32,653 nucleotides of DNA from assembly GCA_902559345.1 (NCBI GenBank), contig CACEHH010000010.1:1-32653 (forward strand), read 5' to 3'. This DNA is from an uncultured SAR86 cluster bacterium. Its GTDB lineage: Bacteria; Pseudomonadota; Gammaproteobacteria; Magnimaribacterales; D2472. Positions 1 through 12,592 of the stretch are shown piece by piece. The notes beneath the pieces are model-generated. The model was not told where the DNA came from and did not search any database. It saw nothing but the letters and a program-made list of their open reading frames with translations. Each line of letters begins with the position of its first letter. Position 1 is the stretch's first letter. The position numbers were made by a program, and so were the translations under genes.

Positions 1-690
1 TTGGATGTTGATTATATGGTTGTGGTTGCGTATGGGAACCTTATTCCTGGTTGGTTGCTTGAACACCCAAAAATAATGGCAATAAATATACATTTTTCTA
101 TATTGCCAAAATATAGAGGGTCGTCTCCAATACAATCAACTCTTTTAAACGGCGATAGACGAACAGGAGTAACCTTTATGAAAATGTCAAAGAGGTTAGA
201 TGAGGGAGATATCATATCAACCTACAATTTAGATATTCTTGCAGATGACAATAAAGTAACTTTAGAAAATAGATTAGCTGATCTTTCTATTGAAAAAATA
301 AATGAAGTATTAGTTAAAACAAATACGAAGGATATAGCTTTTAAAAAACAAAACCATGACATGGCGTCATACTGTGAGAAAATTTTTAAAGAGAACTCAG
401 TAACAAATTTTGATGATAGTTCAATAGATATAATTAATAAGTTTAAGGCATTTTTTGAGTGGCCAGGGATGAGTTTTATATATAATGATACTGTTATTAA
501 AATACATGGAATTCGAATATCTGGAGAAAAAAGTTGTAATTCTCCAGGCACTATAGATAGAATTGATAAGTCAGGAATGTACATCAATACAAGGGATAAT
601 AAGATAGTAATTACTCACTTACAGTTTCCTAATAAAAATAAAATTACTTCATTGGATGTTTTTAACTCTTATTCATCTTTTTTTAAATAA
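1..690 (+). CDS. fmt: methionyl-tRNA formyltransferase, 3' part (N-terminus outside window)
   Basis: The open frame runs from the first base, so the gene starts upstream of the window and the TTG at base 1 is not a start. 229 residues are visible; the family usually has about 310. Fmt formylates the methionine on initiator tRNA using 10-formyl-tetrahydrofolate. The visible part holds the catalytic core: Asn29 and His31 in INIH, followed by SILPKYRGSSPIQ, and Asp67 in LDEGD. The N-to-D spacing of 38 equals that of E. coli N106/D144. After about residue 130 comes the C-terminal tRNA-binding domain (GTIDRIDKSGMYI). In many gammaproteobacteria rsmB lies between fmt and trkA; here trkA starts 57 bases downstream with no rsmB between them. 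Confidence 0.95.
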   Translation: MDVDYMVVVAYGNLIPGWLLEHPKIMAINIHFSILPKYRGSSPIQSTLLNGDRRTGVTFMKMSKRLDEGDIISTYNLDILADDNKVTLENRLADLSIEKINEVLVKTNTKDIAFKKQNHDMASYCEKIFKENSVTNFDDSSIDIINKFKAFFEWPGMSFIYNDTVIKIHGIRISGEKSCNSPGTIDRIDKSGMYINTRDNKIVITHLQFPNKNKITSLDVFNSYSSFFK

Positions 691-747
691 AATTTATTTT
701 TAAAATAACTCTTTTAATTATCGAGAAAGAGGTTTAATTTACACAAT

Positions 748-2103
748 ATGAAAGTACTAATACTGGGTGCTGGAAGAGTTGGTGGAAGTCTTGCCAGAGC
801 TTTGGTTAATAACAACTATGATGTTTCAATAGTAGATCAAAATAAAAATACCCTTTCTTCTTTGGAAGAAAAGTTAGATATTATGACAGTAGAGGGACAT
901 GCTGCGCATCCTTTATCTATAAAAAAATCTGGCGCAGATGAATCAACTATAGTAATTGCTGTTACTTCTAATGATGAAGTAAATATAATCGCATGCCAAG
1001 TTGCTAAAAGAGAATTTAATGTTAAGAAAACTATCTGCAGATTAAGCGAAGGCTCATATACTGATAATCTTGATATTTTTGGTGAAAATGTAATTGATAT
1101 GGTTATCAGTCCTGAAAATGAAGTGATGAATCACTTAAAAGAATTAATTATCCATCCTGGAACTGAACAAATTGAGAAGTTTGCCGACGGCAATGTAAGT
1201 CTAGTATGCGTTAAAGCTAAAAAGAAAGGGAAGCTTGTTGGGAGAGAGCTTAAAGAATTTAAAGACGACATGCCTGAAACAGATGCTTTTGTTGCATCTA
1301 TTTATAGAGACGGAAAGCCTTTTATACCTTCTGGTGATACCAAGGTTAAGGCAAGAGATGAAATCTACTTTATATCATCTGAGTCTAATGTTGATCAAAT
1401 TGTTAATGAATTTAGAGATAAAGAGGATGATTTTTCAAGAGTAATGATTGTAGGAGGGGGTAAGGTTGGGTTTTCTTTGGCAAAAGAAATTGAAAATGAC
1501 TATAAGATAAAATTGATTGATTCTAATGAAAAAAAATGTAGTGATCTATCAAAGAAACTTGAGAAATCAATTGTTCTTCATGGATCTGCAACAGATGAAG
1601 ATTTATTAAAAAGTGAAGGAATTGAAAATATAGATATTTTTTGCGCCATAACCGATGATGATGAAACAAATCTAATGTCATCTCTCCTCGCCAAAAAAAT
1701 GGGAGCCAAAAAAACGATGATAATATTAAATAACCCATCATATTTAGGTTTAGTGCCAGGATTTATTGATATATATATTGCTCCATACCGACTTACTGTT
1801 TCGTCTGTTCTTCAGGATCTGCGTGAAAGTGATGTTGCTCAAGATGTATTGCTTAAAATGCATACTGGCGCCGAGGCTATCGAAGGCGTTGTTCATGCAA
1901 ATGAGTTTACATCTAATTTATTTGGCAAATCTCTTAAAGAGATTCCATTGCCAGAAGGAGCGTCTATTGGTGCAGTTGTAAGACATGGCGAACTTATAAT
2001 GCCTGATTCTAATGTTGAGCTCTGTCTAAATGACCATCTTATAATTTTTCTTGCAAATAAGGATATGATGTCTGAAGTAGAAGTTCTATTTAAGATAAAT
2101 TAA
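748..2103 (+). CDS. trkA: Trk potassium uptake regulatory subunit TrkA
   Basis: Cytoplasmic NAD-binding ring protein that gates the TrkH potassium channel. The 451 residues contain two RCK units. The first Rossmann motif is GAGRVG at residues 7-12, with the acidic ribose-binding Asp in SIVDQN near residue 30. The second is GGGKVG near residues 236-241, followed by LIDSN. Each is followed by a TrkA-C-like segment (for example NVSLVCVKAKKKGKLVGREL in the first half). The length matches E. coli TrkA (458). The ATG is 57 bases after the fmt stop. The stop codon shares one base with the ATG of trkH (TAATG), which implies translational coupling of the two subunits. Confidence 0.96.
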   Translation: MKVLILGAGRVGGSLARALVNNNYDVSIVDQNKNTLSSLEEKLDIMTVEGHAAHPLSIKKSGADESTIVIAVTSNDEVNIIACQVAKREFNVKKTICRLSEGSYTDNLDIFGENVIDMVISPENEVMNHLKELIIHPGTEQIEKFADGNVSLVCVKAKKKGKLVGRELKEFKDDMPETDAFVASIYRDGKPFIPSGDTKVKARDEIYFISSESNVDQIVNEFRDKEDDFSRVMIVGGGKVGFSLAKEIENDYKIKLIDSNEKKCSDLSKKLEKSIVLHGSATDEDLLKSEGIENIDIFCAITDDDETNLMSSLLAKKMGAKKTMIILNNPSYLGLVPGFIDIYIAPYRLTVSSVLQDLRESDVAQDVLLKMHTGAEAIEGVVHANEFTSNLFGKSLKEIPLPEGASIGAVVRHGELIMPDSNVELCLNDHLIIFLANKDMMSEVEVLFKIN

Positions 2104-3539
2104 TGAATCCTAAGTCAATATTAAATCTCTTTAGTATATTAATATTGTTATTTAGTTTTTCATATATATTCCCAATAATTGTTTCTGTAGCATTTGATGA
2201 TGGTGCTCTTAGCTTATTTACAACAACATTAGGCTTTGTTTCATTTGTAGGGCTTGTTGGCCTTTTTCTTACTAGAAATATTAAAAAAGATCTATCACAA
2301 AAGGATGGCTTTGTTATTATCGTTATGTTTTGGATAGTGCTGTCATTGGCTGGATCTGTTCCATTTTATTTAAGCGGAATGAGTCTCATAGATTCTATAT
2401 TTGAATCAATGTCAGGAATTACAACAACTGGCGCGACGGTGATATCCGGTTTAGATAGTATGCCAGAATCATTATTGTTTTACAGACAGCTGTTACAGTG
2501 GATGGGTGGAATGGGGCTTATTGTTCTTGCTATTGCAGTAATGCCTCTTTTAGGAATAGGTGGTGGTCAAATTTACAAAACAGAAGTGCCTGGAGCAATG
2601 GGCGAACAAAGACTAACACCAAGAATCAAAGAAACTGCTCAAGCTTTGTGGTTGATATATTTTGCGCTAACCCTTATTTGCGCAGTCTTATATTATTTTA
2701 ATGATATGTCAGTCTTTGATGCTATCTCACACTCTATGTCAACAGTCGCAATTGGAGGATTTTCAACTCACGATGAAAGTATTGGTTTTTTTAACAATAT
2801 ATATATAGAGGTTATTTGTATCGTATTTATGTTTTTGTCTGCTTTTAGCTTTGCCTTACATTATTTTGCTATATATAAGAAAAAGCCTCTTAAGTATGCC
2901 TTTGACCCAGAGCTTAAGTTTTTCATGTCGTTTATTCTTCTAATATTCATTGTGGCCTTCCTTGTTAGTATTTTTAGCCAAAGCGATAACACTCCAACTA
3001 CTAGAGAGCTTACATTTCATACTGTTTCAATGGTTACTACAACAGGTTTTACAATTGGAAGTTCCTCAGAATGGCCTTTTTCAATATCATTCCTACTTCT
3101 TATAGGAGCCTTCGTAGGAGCTTGTTCAGGATCAGTTGGTGGAGGAATTAAGTCGTGGAGGGTGATGATTATGTTAAGCCATGCATATAAAAATATAATG
3201 AAAATAATTCACCCAAACTCTGTTACTTCTATAAAGCTTGGTTCTAAAAGCGTTGATGAAGAGGTGGCTACATCGGTATGGGGATTCTTTTCAATTTATG
3301 TAATTTCTTTTGTTATTCTCCTGGTAGGGGTATTGATATCAGGACTAGATTTTGAGTCAGCTTTTTCAGCCGTTGGCGCATGCCTGAATAATCTTGGACC
3401 AGGTCTTGGAGTTGTATCTGAAAATTATGCTGATATAAATTCGTTTTCAAAAGGGATATTAGCTTTTGCTATGCTCCTTGGTCGGTTAGAAATATTTACT
3501 TTATTGGTTATTCTTACGCCAATGTTTTGGGCTAAATAG
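2103..3539 (+). CDS. trkH: Trk potassium transporter membrane subunit TrkH
   Basis: Inner-membrane K+ channel-like subunit of the Trk system, 478 residues (E. coli TrkH 483). All four pore-loop signatures with their filter glycines are present: TTTGATV at residues 107-113, AIGGFST near 216-222, TTTGFTIG at 312-319 and NNLGPGLG near 429-436. Hydrophobic helices fill the rest. It overlaps trkA by one base, so subunit and regulator are probably made together. Its 3' end overlaps by 8 bases, tail to tail, with the acyltransferase gene on the other strand, leaving no room for a separate terminator. Confidence 0.96.
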   Translation: MNPKSILNLFSILILLFSFSYIFPIIVSVAFDDGALSLFTTTLGFVSFVGLVGLFLTRNIKKDLSQKDGFVIIVMFWIVLSLAGSVPFYLSGMSLIDSIFESMSGITTTGATVISGLDSMPESLLFYRQLLQWMGGMGLIVLAIAVMPLLGIGGGQIYKTEVPGAMGEQRLTPRIKETAQALWLIYFALTLICAVLYYFNDMSVFDAISHSMSTVAIGGFSTHDESIGFFNNIYIEVICIVFMFLSAFSFALHYFAIYKKKPLKYAFDPELKFFMSFILLIFIVAFLVSIFSQSDNTPTTRELTFHTVSMVTTTGFTIGSSSEWPFSISFLLLIGAFVGACSGSVGGGIKSWRVMIMLSHAYKNIMKIIHPNSVTSIKLGSKSVDEEVATSVWGFFSIYVISFVILLVGVLISGLDFESAFSAVGACLNNLGPGLGVVSENYADINSFSKGILAFAMLLGRLEIFTLLVILTPMFWAK

Positions 3540-4395
3540 AGGAATAAGGATTTAATTCGCCAGCCCTACTCTTCTTAAATCTCTTATATTCCCAAGAATA
3601 ATCGATGGGTCTTTTGTTAATCATTTTTTCAATATCAGAATTTAATAATAGTTTGTGCTTACTATCATCATAGATATCATTACTACATGATTTTAAAGAA
3701 ATTGATAAAAATCCTTCTTTGTTAGAGTTTAAATAAAAATATAATACTGAGGCATTTGTTTTAGCGGCTAATGATTGAACTAGTGTGGTGCTGTAAGCTT
3801 CTCTATTATAGAACTTAATATATTCTCCATGCCCTCGTTGTGGAACTTGATCTGCTGCAAAACATATAATTTCTTTAGACATTAATGCCTTTAAAATTTT
3901 TCTTACGCCATGTATTGATGTTTCAATGCTTTTTGAACCCCCGGCCTCCCTTTCTCTTTTGACAAATCTGTCTAAAGCATTAATTTTTATCTTTTTATAC
4001 AAACTTACGGTAACAAAATTAGAATTTAACCATCTTAACAACATATCCACGCTTCTGTTGTGAATGGCAACAGCAATTAATCCTTTTCTTTTATTTATAA
4101 GATTTTTTAATAAAAAGTTATTTTCAATTTTAAAAACTTGGCTATTCGATTCATGGCTACTTCTGCCCCAGGTATAAACTGTTTCGTAGCCAGATATAAT
4201 AGATTCTCTTATGCTTAGTTTTGAGAGAAGGTTAATATCTGATGGATTTAGTTCAGGATATGCTATCTTTAAATTAATTTTAGTTATTTTATATGATTTA
4301 AAAATTAAAAATAATTTTGAAAAGATATAAATATCAACCAAATATATAAAAAAAGTCTTGGGAAAAAGAGAAATTATGTAAAATAGTGCTTTCAT
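3532..4395 (-). CDS. LpxL/HtrB-family lipid A acyltransferase
   Basis: Predicted late acyltransferase that would add a secondary acyl chain to lipid A at the inner membrane. The 287 residues start with a hydrophobic N-terminal segment (about 4-31) typical of LpxL/LpxM. The catalytic HX4(D/E) motif is His112-Asp117 (HNRSVD), followed by basic residues (VKREREAGG) and AADQVPQRG. The end reads YSWEYKRFK, like the family's conserved ...W.YKRFK tail. Which acyl position it serves (LpxL, LpxM or LpxP type) cannot be read from sequence. In P. aeruginosa an htrB homologue (PA0011, from memory) sits in the same interval between trkA and the glycyl-tRNA synthetase genes, so this is probably the positional orthologue. 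Confidence 0.85.
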   Translation of the reverse strand: MKALFYIISLFPKTFFIYLVDIYIFSKLFLIFKSYKITKINLKIAYPELNPSDINLLSKLSIRESIISGYETVYTWGRSSHESNSQVFKIENNFLLKNLINKRKGLIAVAIHNRSVDMLLRWLNSNFVTVSLYKKIKINALDRFVKREREAGGSKSIETSIHGVRKILKALMSKEIICFAADQVPQRGHGEYIKFYNREAYSTTLVQSLAAKTNASVLYFYLNSNKEGFLSISLKSCSNDIYDDSKHKLLLNSDIEKMINKRPIDYSWEYKRFKKSRAGELNPYSSI

Positions 4396-4517
4396 ACTAA
4401 GCTAAATGATAATGCATGATATATAATCATAAATATCAATAATATACAAAAAAATTTAAAAATAATTTGATATATAAAATTAAGAGACAAATGTCGAATA
4501 ATATTAGGAGAATTTAA
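4396..4517. other. divergent intergenic region between acyltransferase and glyRS
   Basis: A 122-base, very AT-rich gap that must hold the promoters for the leftward acyltransferase gene and the rightward glyRS-plsC pair. It contains a small inverted repeat ATGAT-atata-ATCAT at 4416-4430, which also includes a TATAAT on the + strand (4422-4427). No convincing -35 hexamer is visible. The only clear translation signal is AGGAG at 4506-4510, seven bases before the glyRS TTG start. No tRNA or structured RNA was seen. Confidence 0.5.
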
Positions 4518-5864
4518 TTGCCTGCAAAAAATATGGATGAATTGGTTGCCTTATGTAAAAGAAGGGGTTTTATTTTTCAATCTGGGGATATTTATGGAGG
4601 CTTACAAGGCGTATATGATTTTGGTCCACTAGGGGTAGAGTTAAAAAATAATATTAAACAGTCATGGTGGGAGTCAATGGTCTATGAGAATGAAAATATT
4701 GAAGGATTAGACTCTTCAATACTTACAAACCCATTAATTTTAAAGTATTCAGGCCATGAAGACACATTCTCAGACCCTATGGTTGATTGCAAATCTTGTC
4801 AGAAAAGGTTTAGAGCAGACCAAGTGCCACCTGAATGTAAAGAAGAGGATCTTACTGAGCCTAGACAATTTAACCTAATGTTTAAAACAAATGTGGGCCC
4901 AATAGACGATGGTGATAACTTTGCATATTTAAGGCCAGAAACAGCACAACAAATTTTTACTAATTTTAAAAACATAATAGATTCTACATCCAAAACACTG
5001 CCATTTGGTATAGCTCAAACTGGCAAAGCTTTTAGGAATGAAATAACGCCAAGAAATTTTATTTTCAGAGTGCGTGAGTTTGAACAAATGGAGCTAGAAT
5101 ATTTTGTTACCCCAGGAGATGATGAAGAAGCGCATTCTTCATGGGTACAAAAAAGGCTGGATTGGTGGGTAAATCAAGGTGTACCCATGAAAAGCATTCA
5201 ATTATATGATGTACCCAAGGATGAGCTTGCTCATTATTCTAAAAAAACGATTGATATAATGTACGAATTTCCACATGGTGTTGAAGAGTTGGAAGGTATA
5301 GCAAACAGAACTGATTTTGATCTTGGATCACATTCAAAAAAACAATCAGAGTTAAATATAAATGCTTCTGTAACAAAAAATAAAGATTCAAATAGTAAAC
5401 TAGCAATTAAAGATGAAAATGGAGGTTGGGTTGTTCCATTTGTTATTGAGCCATCCGCTGGAGTTGAAAGGGGTTTTTTAGCAATTTTAAATGAATCATT
5501 CACTGTAGAAAAACTTTCAGATGGCAAAGAAAGAATAGTCCTTAAATTAAAACCACATCTTGCACCTATCAAAATAGCTGTTATTCCTTTGAAGAAAAAT
5601 AATGCCGAAATGGTAGCTTATGCTAAGAAAATTATAAAAAAATTACAAGCTTTAAAAATAGGCAGAGTGGTACTTGAAAATACAGGAAATATAGGAAAAA
5701 GCTATAGAAAGCATGACGAAATTGGCACACCAGTATGCATAACGGTTGACTTTGAAAGCCTGGATGACAAAAGCGTTACCTTAAGAGATAGAGACTCTAT
5801 GGAGCAATCAAGAGTAGATTCTAATAGTCTTAATGAAATTGTAACTAAAAAGATAAAGCTTTAA
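4518..5864 (+). CDS. glycyl-tRNA synthetase, single-chain (homodimeric) type
   Basis: Charges tRNA-Gly with glycine; class II synthetase. This is the single-chain alpha2 type, as in Gram-positive bacteria, archaea and eukaryotes, not the GlyQ/GlyS alpha2beta2 enzyme usual in gammaproteobacteria. Visible signatures are [16 protein letters not shown] near the N-terminus, CKSC at 91-94, motif 2 with [19 protein letters not shown] from 172, and motif 3 GVERGF at 315-320. The C-terminal anticodon-binding domain begins near [10 protein letters not shown] (about 352). At 448 residues it is at the short end of the family. The TTG start at 4518 is supported by AGGAG seven bases upstream and by the family-like N-terminus. 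plsC starts one base after its stop, so the two are probably co-transcribed. The locus is where P. aeruginosa has glyQ-glyS, suggesting displacement in place. Confidence 0.95.
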   Translation: MPAKNMDELVALCKRRGFIFQSGDIYGGLQGVYDFGPLGVELKNNIKQSWWESMVYENENIEGLDSSILTNPLILKYSGHEDTFSDPMVDCKSCQKRFRADQVPPECKEEDLTEPRQFNLMFKTNVGPIDDGDNFAYLRPETAQQIFTNFKNIIDSTSKTLPFGIAQTGKAFRNEITPRNFIFRVREFEQMELEYFVTPGDDEEAHSSWVQKRLDWWVNQGVPMKSIQLYDVPKDELAHYSKKTIDIMYEFPHGVEELEGIANRTDFDLGSHSKKQSELNINASVTKNKDSNSKLAIKDENGGWVVPFVIEPSAGVERGFLAILNESFTVEKLSDGKERIVLKLKPHLAPIKIAVIPLKKNNAEMVAYAKKIIKKLQALKIGRVVLENTGNIGKSYRKHDEIGTPVCITVDFESLDDKSVTLRDRDSMEQSRVDSNSLNEIVTKKIKL

Positions 5865-5865
5865 A

Positions 5866-9567
<3,702 letters not shown>

Positions 9568-9568
9568 T

Positions 9569-10672
9569 TTATACTAACAAGGGCATAACGACATATTTAA
9601 GGTTATCAAAACCTGGGTCTGTTATTAAACAGCTTTTGTCAGAACCGAAGAAATTAATTTGAACATTTTCTGAATCGAGTGTGGAGAGTATCTCCTGAAG
9701 ATAATTAACATTAAATGCTATATCTACCTGCTCACCTTTATATTCGCATTCTATAATTTCTTCCCCTTGTTCTTTTTCTGGGTTGTTAGCAGAAATATTT
9801 ACTGAGTCTTCTCCTGTTAATATTCTTACGCCTTTATATTTCTCACCTGACAAAACACTAACCCTACTAAGACTATCTGATAAAAGTTTTCTATTAATAT
9901 TTAAGAGGGTGCTGTCACCCGAGGGAATAACTTGTTCGTAGTCTGGAAATTTTCCTTCAATCAGCTTACTAATAAAAGTTGTTCCTAAAATATAAACAGC
10001 TATTGATGTTGTACCAAGTTTAATTACAACATTTTCTTTTTCATCTCCAACAAGCTTTCCAATTTCGTTTATTGATTTTCTTGGAACTATGCCGCTTATA
10101 TTTTCAGATGATGCTTCGTTTAAAGATGAGATAGCCAAAGCCAGCCTATGAGCATCGGTCGCAACACTTGTAATATTTTTATCGTCTATAAGCAAATATA
10201 GGCCATTAAGATAATGCCTCCAGTCTTGGTTTCCCATAGCAAATGTAGTTTTTTCTATAATGGTTTTAAGATTTTGTGCTGAGATATTTATTTGTGCTTG
10301 GGTCTCTTCATGCTCAAACACTGGGAAATCTTCACTTGGTAAGGTTGATAGGTTGTATTTTCCTGCTCCTGACTCAATTTTTAGGTTGTCTCCATCAAGA
10401 AAAAAGTGTATTTCAGCCATATCTGGCAATAATCTACATAAGTCATTAAGCTTTCTTGCAGGAGCTGTTGTTTTACCACCGCTTTTAAAGTTTGATATTG
10501 TTGAGGTTGTAGAGATTTCGCTTTCTAGGTCTGTGGCGGTTAGTTTTAAAGAAGATTCGTCAACCTCAAACAAAACATTTGAAATTATTGGAAGTGTTTG
10601 TCTTTTTTCAACAACCCCAAGTGTAAGGCTTAAAGATTTAACAATTTCTTCTTTTGTGATGTAAAAATCCAT
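9569..10672 (-). CDS. dnaN: DNA polymerase III sliding clamp (beta subunit)
   Basis: Forms the ring that tethers DNA polymerase III to DNA. The 367 residues match the family length (E. coli 366). The N-terminus has the EIVKSLSLTLGVVEKR.TLPIISNVL pattern, and three clamp repeats of about 120 residues follow. The C-terminus ends YVVMPLLV, comparable to E. coli YVVMPMRL. Its ATG shares one base with the dnaA stop (TAATG on the coding strand), and recF begins one base after its own stop, so dnaA-dnaN-recF are tightly coupled. Confidence 0.97.
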   Translation of the reverse strand: MDFYITKEEIVKSLSLTLGVVEKRQTLPIISNVLFEVDESSLKLTATDLESEISTTSTISNFKSGGKTTAPARKLNDLCRLLPDMAEIHFFLDGDNLKIESGAGKYNLSTLPSEDFPVFEHEETQAQINISAQNLKTIIEKTTFAMGNQDWRHYLNGLYLLIDDKNITSVATDAHRLALAISSLNEASSENISGIVPRKSINEIGKLVGDEKENVVIKLGTTSIAVYILGTTFISKLIEGKFPDYEQVIPSGDSTLLNINRKLLSDSLSRVSVLSGEKYKGVRILTGEDSVNISANNPEKEQGEEIIECEYKGEQVDIAFNVNYLQEILSTLDSENVQINFFGSDKSCLITDPGFDNLKYVVMPLLV

Positions 10673-11964
10673 TAATTTGTTAGGGCTCTGTTTAAGTTTC
10701 TATAATCTTCTTCGTGTGAGGGGTTTTCCTGTCTAAGCTCTGCAATTTTTTTACATGCATGAAGGACTGTTGTGTGGTCTCTTCCATTAAAAGCCTCACC
10801 TATTTCTGGTAGGCTGTGGTTTGTAAGCTCTTTGGTTAGAGCCATGGCCATTTGTCTGGGCCTTGTAATTGATCTGCTTCTTCTTTTTGATAAAAGATCT
10901 GATAGTTTTATATTGTAGTATTCTGCTGTAGTTTTTTGTATATTTTCAATGCTTACCATTTTTGCTGATATTACAAAAAGGTCTTTAAGAGCATCTTTAA
11001 CCAATGCCAAATCAATCTCTTGATTTGTAAATCTTGCATTTGCAACAACCCTTTTCAAAGCGCCCTCTAACTCCCTAATGTTTGATCTTATTCTTTGCGC
11101 AATATAGATTGCACAATCGTTAGGAAGGACGACCCTCATCGAAGATGCTTTCTTTAGAAGAACAGCTGCTCTTGTTTCTAGTTCTGGTGGGTCAATCACA
11201 ACCGGCAACCCCCAACCAAGCCTGGATTTTAACCTCTCCTCTAAACCCTCGATTTCTTTTGGGTATTTATCACACGTGAGAATCATCTGATTATTTCTGT
11301 CTAATAATGCATTAAATGTATGGAAAAACTCTTCTTGGGACTGCTCTTTTCCAGCAAAAAATTGAATATCGTCTATCAACAACGCATCTGCGTTTCTGTA
11401 AAATGACTTGAACTCATTCATTGCACCAAGTTGTAGAGCTTTTACCATGTCAGAAACAAACTTCTCTGAGTGGACGTATACTATTCTTTTGTTTGGTTTG
11501 TTATTGAGAATTTCATTTCCAACCGCATGCATTAAGTGAGTTTTACCCAAACCAACCCCGCCATATATAAACAGAGGGTTATAGTCTCCCTTAGGATTTG
11601 CTGCAACCTGCTTTGCAGCTGCCAGGGCTAAGTGGTTGGACTTTCCCTCAACAAAGTTTTTAAAAGTATATCCCTCAACAAGTTTAATTGATGGTTTTTT
11701 GTTTTTCTTATATTTATCAACAAATGTTTCTTTTGTGTGTGTTTTAAAAACTAGGCTTATATCGATTTTTGATTGTTTTTGAACAATATCTTGAATCTCT
11801 TTAGAAAAATTTTTTTCTATGTAGTCTAAAATAAATTCATTGGGCGCAACCAACTCAAGTGTATTATTGTCAATAGTAGCTTTTAAAGGCCTTATCCAGG
11901 TATTAAAATCCTCTTGTGTTAAACTGTTTTCGAGTTTTTGCGAGCACTTATTCCAAAGTTCCAA
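10672..11964 (-). CDS. dnaA: chromosomal replication initiator DnaA
   Basis: AAA+ initiator that binds DnaA boxes and opens oriC. The 430 residues begin with domain I ([25 protein letters not shown]), then a short domain II linker. Walker A is GGVGLGKT at 135-142 and Walker B LLIDDIQF at 195-202. The C-terminal helix-turn-helix signature [14 protein letters not shown] begins at 394. E. coli DnaA has 467 residues; most of the difference is in the linker. The start is TTG at 11964, chosen because GGAGA lies six bases upstream on the coding strand (11971-11975 on +) and the N-terminus aligns with the family. It heads the leftward dnaA-dnaN-recF-gyrB group. Confidence 0.97.
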   Translation of the reverse strand: MELWNKCSQKLENSLTQEDFNTWIRPLKATIDNNTLELVAPNEFILDYIEKNFSKEIQDIVQKQSKIDISLVFKTHTKETFVDKYKKNKKPSIKLVEGYTFKNFVEGKSNHLALAAAKQVAANPKGDYNPLFIYGGVGLGKTHLMHAVGNEILNNKPNKRIVYVHSEKFVSDMVKALQLGAMNEFKSFYRNADALLIDDIQFFAGKEQSQEEFFHTFNALLDRNNQMILTCDKYPKEIEGLEERLKSRLGWGLPVVIDPPELETRAAVLLKKASSMRVVLPNDCAIYIAQRIRSNIRELEGALKRVVANARFTNQEIDLALVKDALKDLFVISAKMVSIENIQKTTAEYYNIKLSDLLSKRRSRSITRPRQMAMALTKELTNHSLPEIGEAFNGRDHTTVLHACKKIAELRQENPSHEEDYRNLNRALTN

Positions 11965-11978
11965 TTACTATCTCCTAT

Positions 11979-11994
11979 TAGACTAGATAGTCTA
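11979..11994. promoter_or_regulatory. inverted repeat in the dnaA leader
   Basis: TAGACTA-GA-TAGTCTA: exact 7-bp arms around a 2-base centre, immediately upstream of the dnaA ribosome-binding site on the dnaA coding strand. With so short a loop it is more likely a binding site for a dimeric regulator than a hairpin. It does not resemble a DnaA box. The regulator is unknown. Confidence 0.45.
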
Positions 11995-12039
11995 TTAAAA
12001 AATTCACAAGATATCTACAGAATAAATATAAGAATTTTC

Positions 12040-12048
12040 TGTGGATAA
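12040..12048 (-). promoter_or_regulatory. DnaA box (perfect consensus)
   Basis: TGTGGATAA on +, which is TTATCCACA on -, the high-affinity DnaA box. It lies about 75 bases upstream of the dnaA start, so it could serve origin initiation, dnaA autoregulation, or both. Confidence 0.75.
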
Positions 12049-12110
12049 GTTGTATATAAAAAAAATAGAAATAATATTGTTGTTTTTGTGGTTTTAAAAA
12101 AATATTAAGC

Positions 12111-12116
12111 TATAAT
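12111..12116 (+). promoter_or_regulatory. -10 element upstream of rpmH
   Basis: TATAAT 27 bases before the rpmH ATG. The best upstream hexamer is TTGTGG at 12086-12091, at a long 19-base spacing, so only the -10 is convincing. It would drive rpmH, rnpA and perhaps the genes that follow. Confidence 0.45.
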
Positions 12117-12143
12117 TCCCAAACTTTTTGACCTAACAATATT

Positions 12144-12278
12144 ATGAAAAGAACTTTTCAACCAAGCAACCTTAAACGAAAGAGAACACACGGTTTCCGA
12201 GCCAGGATGTCAACCAAGGCTGGAAGATCTATTTTGTCTAACAGAAGAAAAAAGGGTAGAAAAGTCCTAAGCGCATAA
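12144..12278 (+). CDS. rpmH: 50S ribosomal protein L34
   Basis: 44 residues, starting [18 protein letters not shown] and ending GRKVLSA, the standard L34 pattern: basic, with the conserved RTFQPS start and a THGFRARM-type centre. L34 is a small protein of the large ribosomal subunit. The gene lies directly upstream of rnpA, the usual pair, with one base between the rpmH stop and the rnpA start. No clear ribosome-binding site precedes the ATG. Confidence 0.97.
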   Translation: MKRTFQPSNLKRKRTHGFRARMSTKAGRSILSNRRKKGRKVLSA

Positions 12279-12279
12279 T

Positions 12280-12588
12280 TTGTCTTTTTCAGAACAAAAA
12301 TATAAATCTTTTAAACCTATTTATTCTTGTAAATATTTTCGCATATTACATAAAAATTCTTCCAAACAATCTTTGGATATATCAATTTCTAGAAAATATT
12401 TTAAACTTGCTGTAAATCGAAATAAAATAAAAAGAAGAATTAAGGAGATTTTTAGAGAGGGTTCTTTGTTGGAGGTTTTTGGTGGGCATATTGTTTTTTG
12501 TGTATTTGGTCCTTTAGAGAAGCTGTCATATACTCAAACCAGACAAGAGGTTGTCTCTGCTAAAGAGTTTTATTTGAAAGGAGAATAG
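12280..12588 (+). CDS. rnpA: ribonuclease P protein component
   Basis: Basic protein subunit that helps the RNase P RNA process tRNA 5' ends. The 102 residues are slightly short (family about 115-120). The RNase P signature is clear in the middle: SISRKYFKLAVNRNKIKRRIKEIFRE, with the RNxxKR core. The start is TTG one base after the rpmH stop. The G/T-rich + strand zone begins inside this gene, near base 12450: its first half is A/T-balanced, its last 45 codons rich in GTT/GGT/TTT-type codons. Its last codons contain the AAAGGAG that serves the next gene. Confidence 0.93.
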   Translation: MSFSEQKYKSFKPIYSCKYFRILHKNSSKQSLDISISRKYFKLAVNRNKIKRRIKEIFREGSLLEVFGGHIVFCVFGPLEKLSYTQTRQEVVSAKEFYLKGE

Positions 12589-12592
12589 GTTG

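Larger units (their letters stand above)
11965..12143. other. dnaA/rpmH divergent gap, candidate oriC and promoters
   Basis: A 179-base AT-rich region between divergently transcribed dnaA and rpmH, the usual oriC place in pseudomonads. It contains one perfect DnaA box (12040-12048), weak candidates AAATTCACA (near 11999-12007) and ATATCTACA (12011-12019) with two mismatches each, a palindrome in the dnaA leader and a TATAAT before rpmH. One strong box is few for an origin, so the oriC assignment is tentative; the mnmE/mnmG gap is the competing candidate. Confidence 0.5.

Noticed and set aside
4416-4430. ATGAT-atata-ATCAT as an operator or terminator
   Set aside because: 5-bp AT-rich arms in a very AT-rich gap are likely fortuitous; noted only in the gap description.
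10260-10664. 134-codon open frame on + opposite dnaN
   Set aside because: Antisense shadow of a clear dnaN; no ribosome-binding site and no family features. Similar shadows opposite atpD, mnmE and gyrB were dropped for the same reason.
11271-11280. CACGTG core as a second parS
   Set aside because: It is inside dnaA and the flanks (TATCA...AGAAT) do not match GTTn and AAAC.
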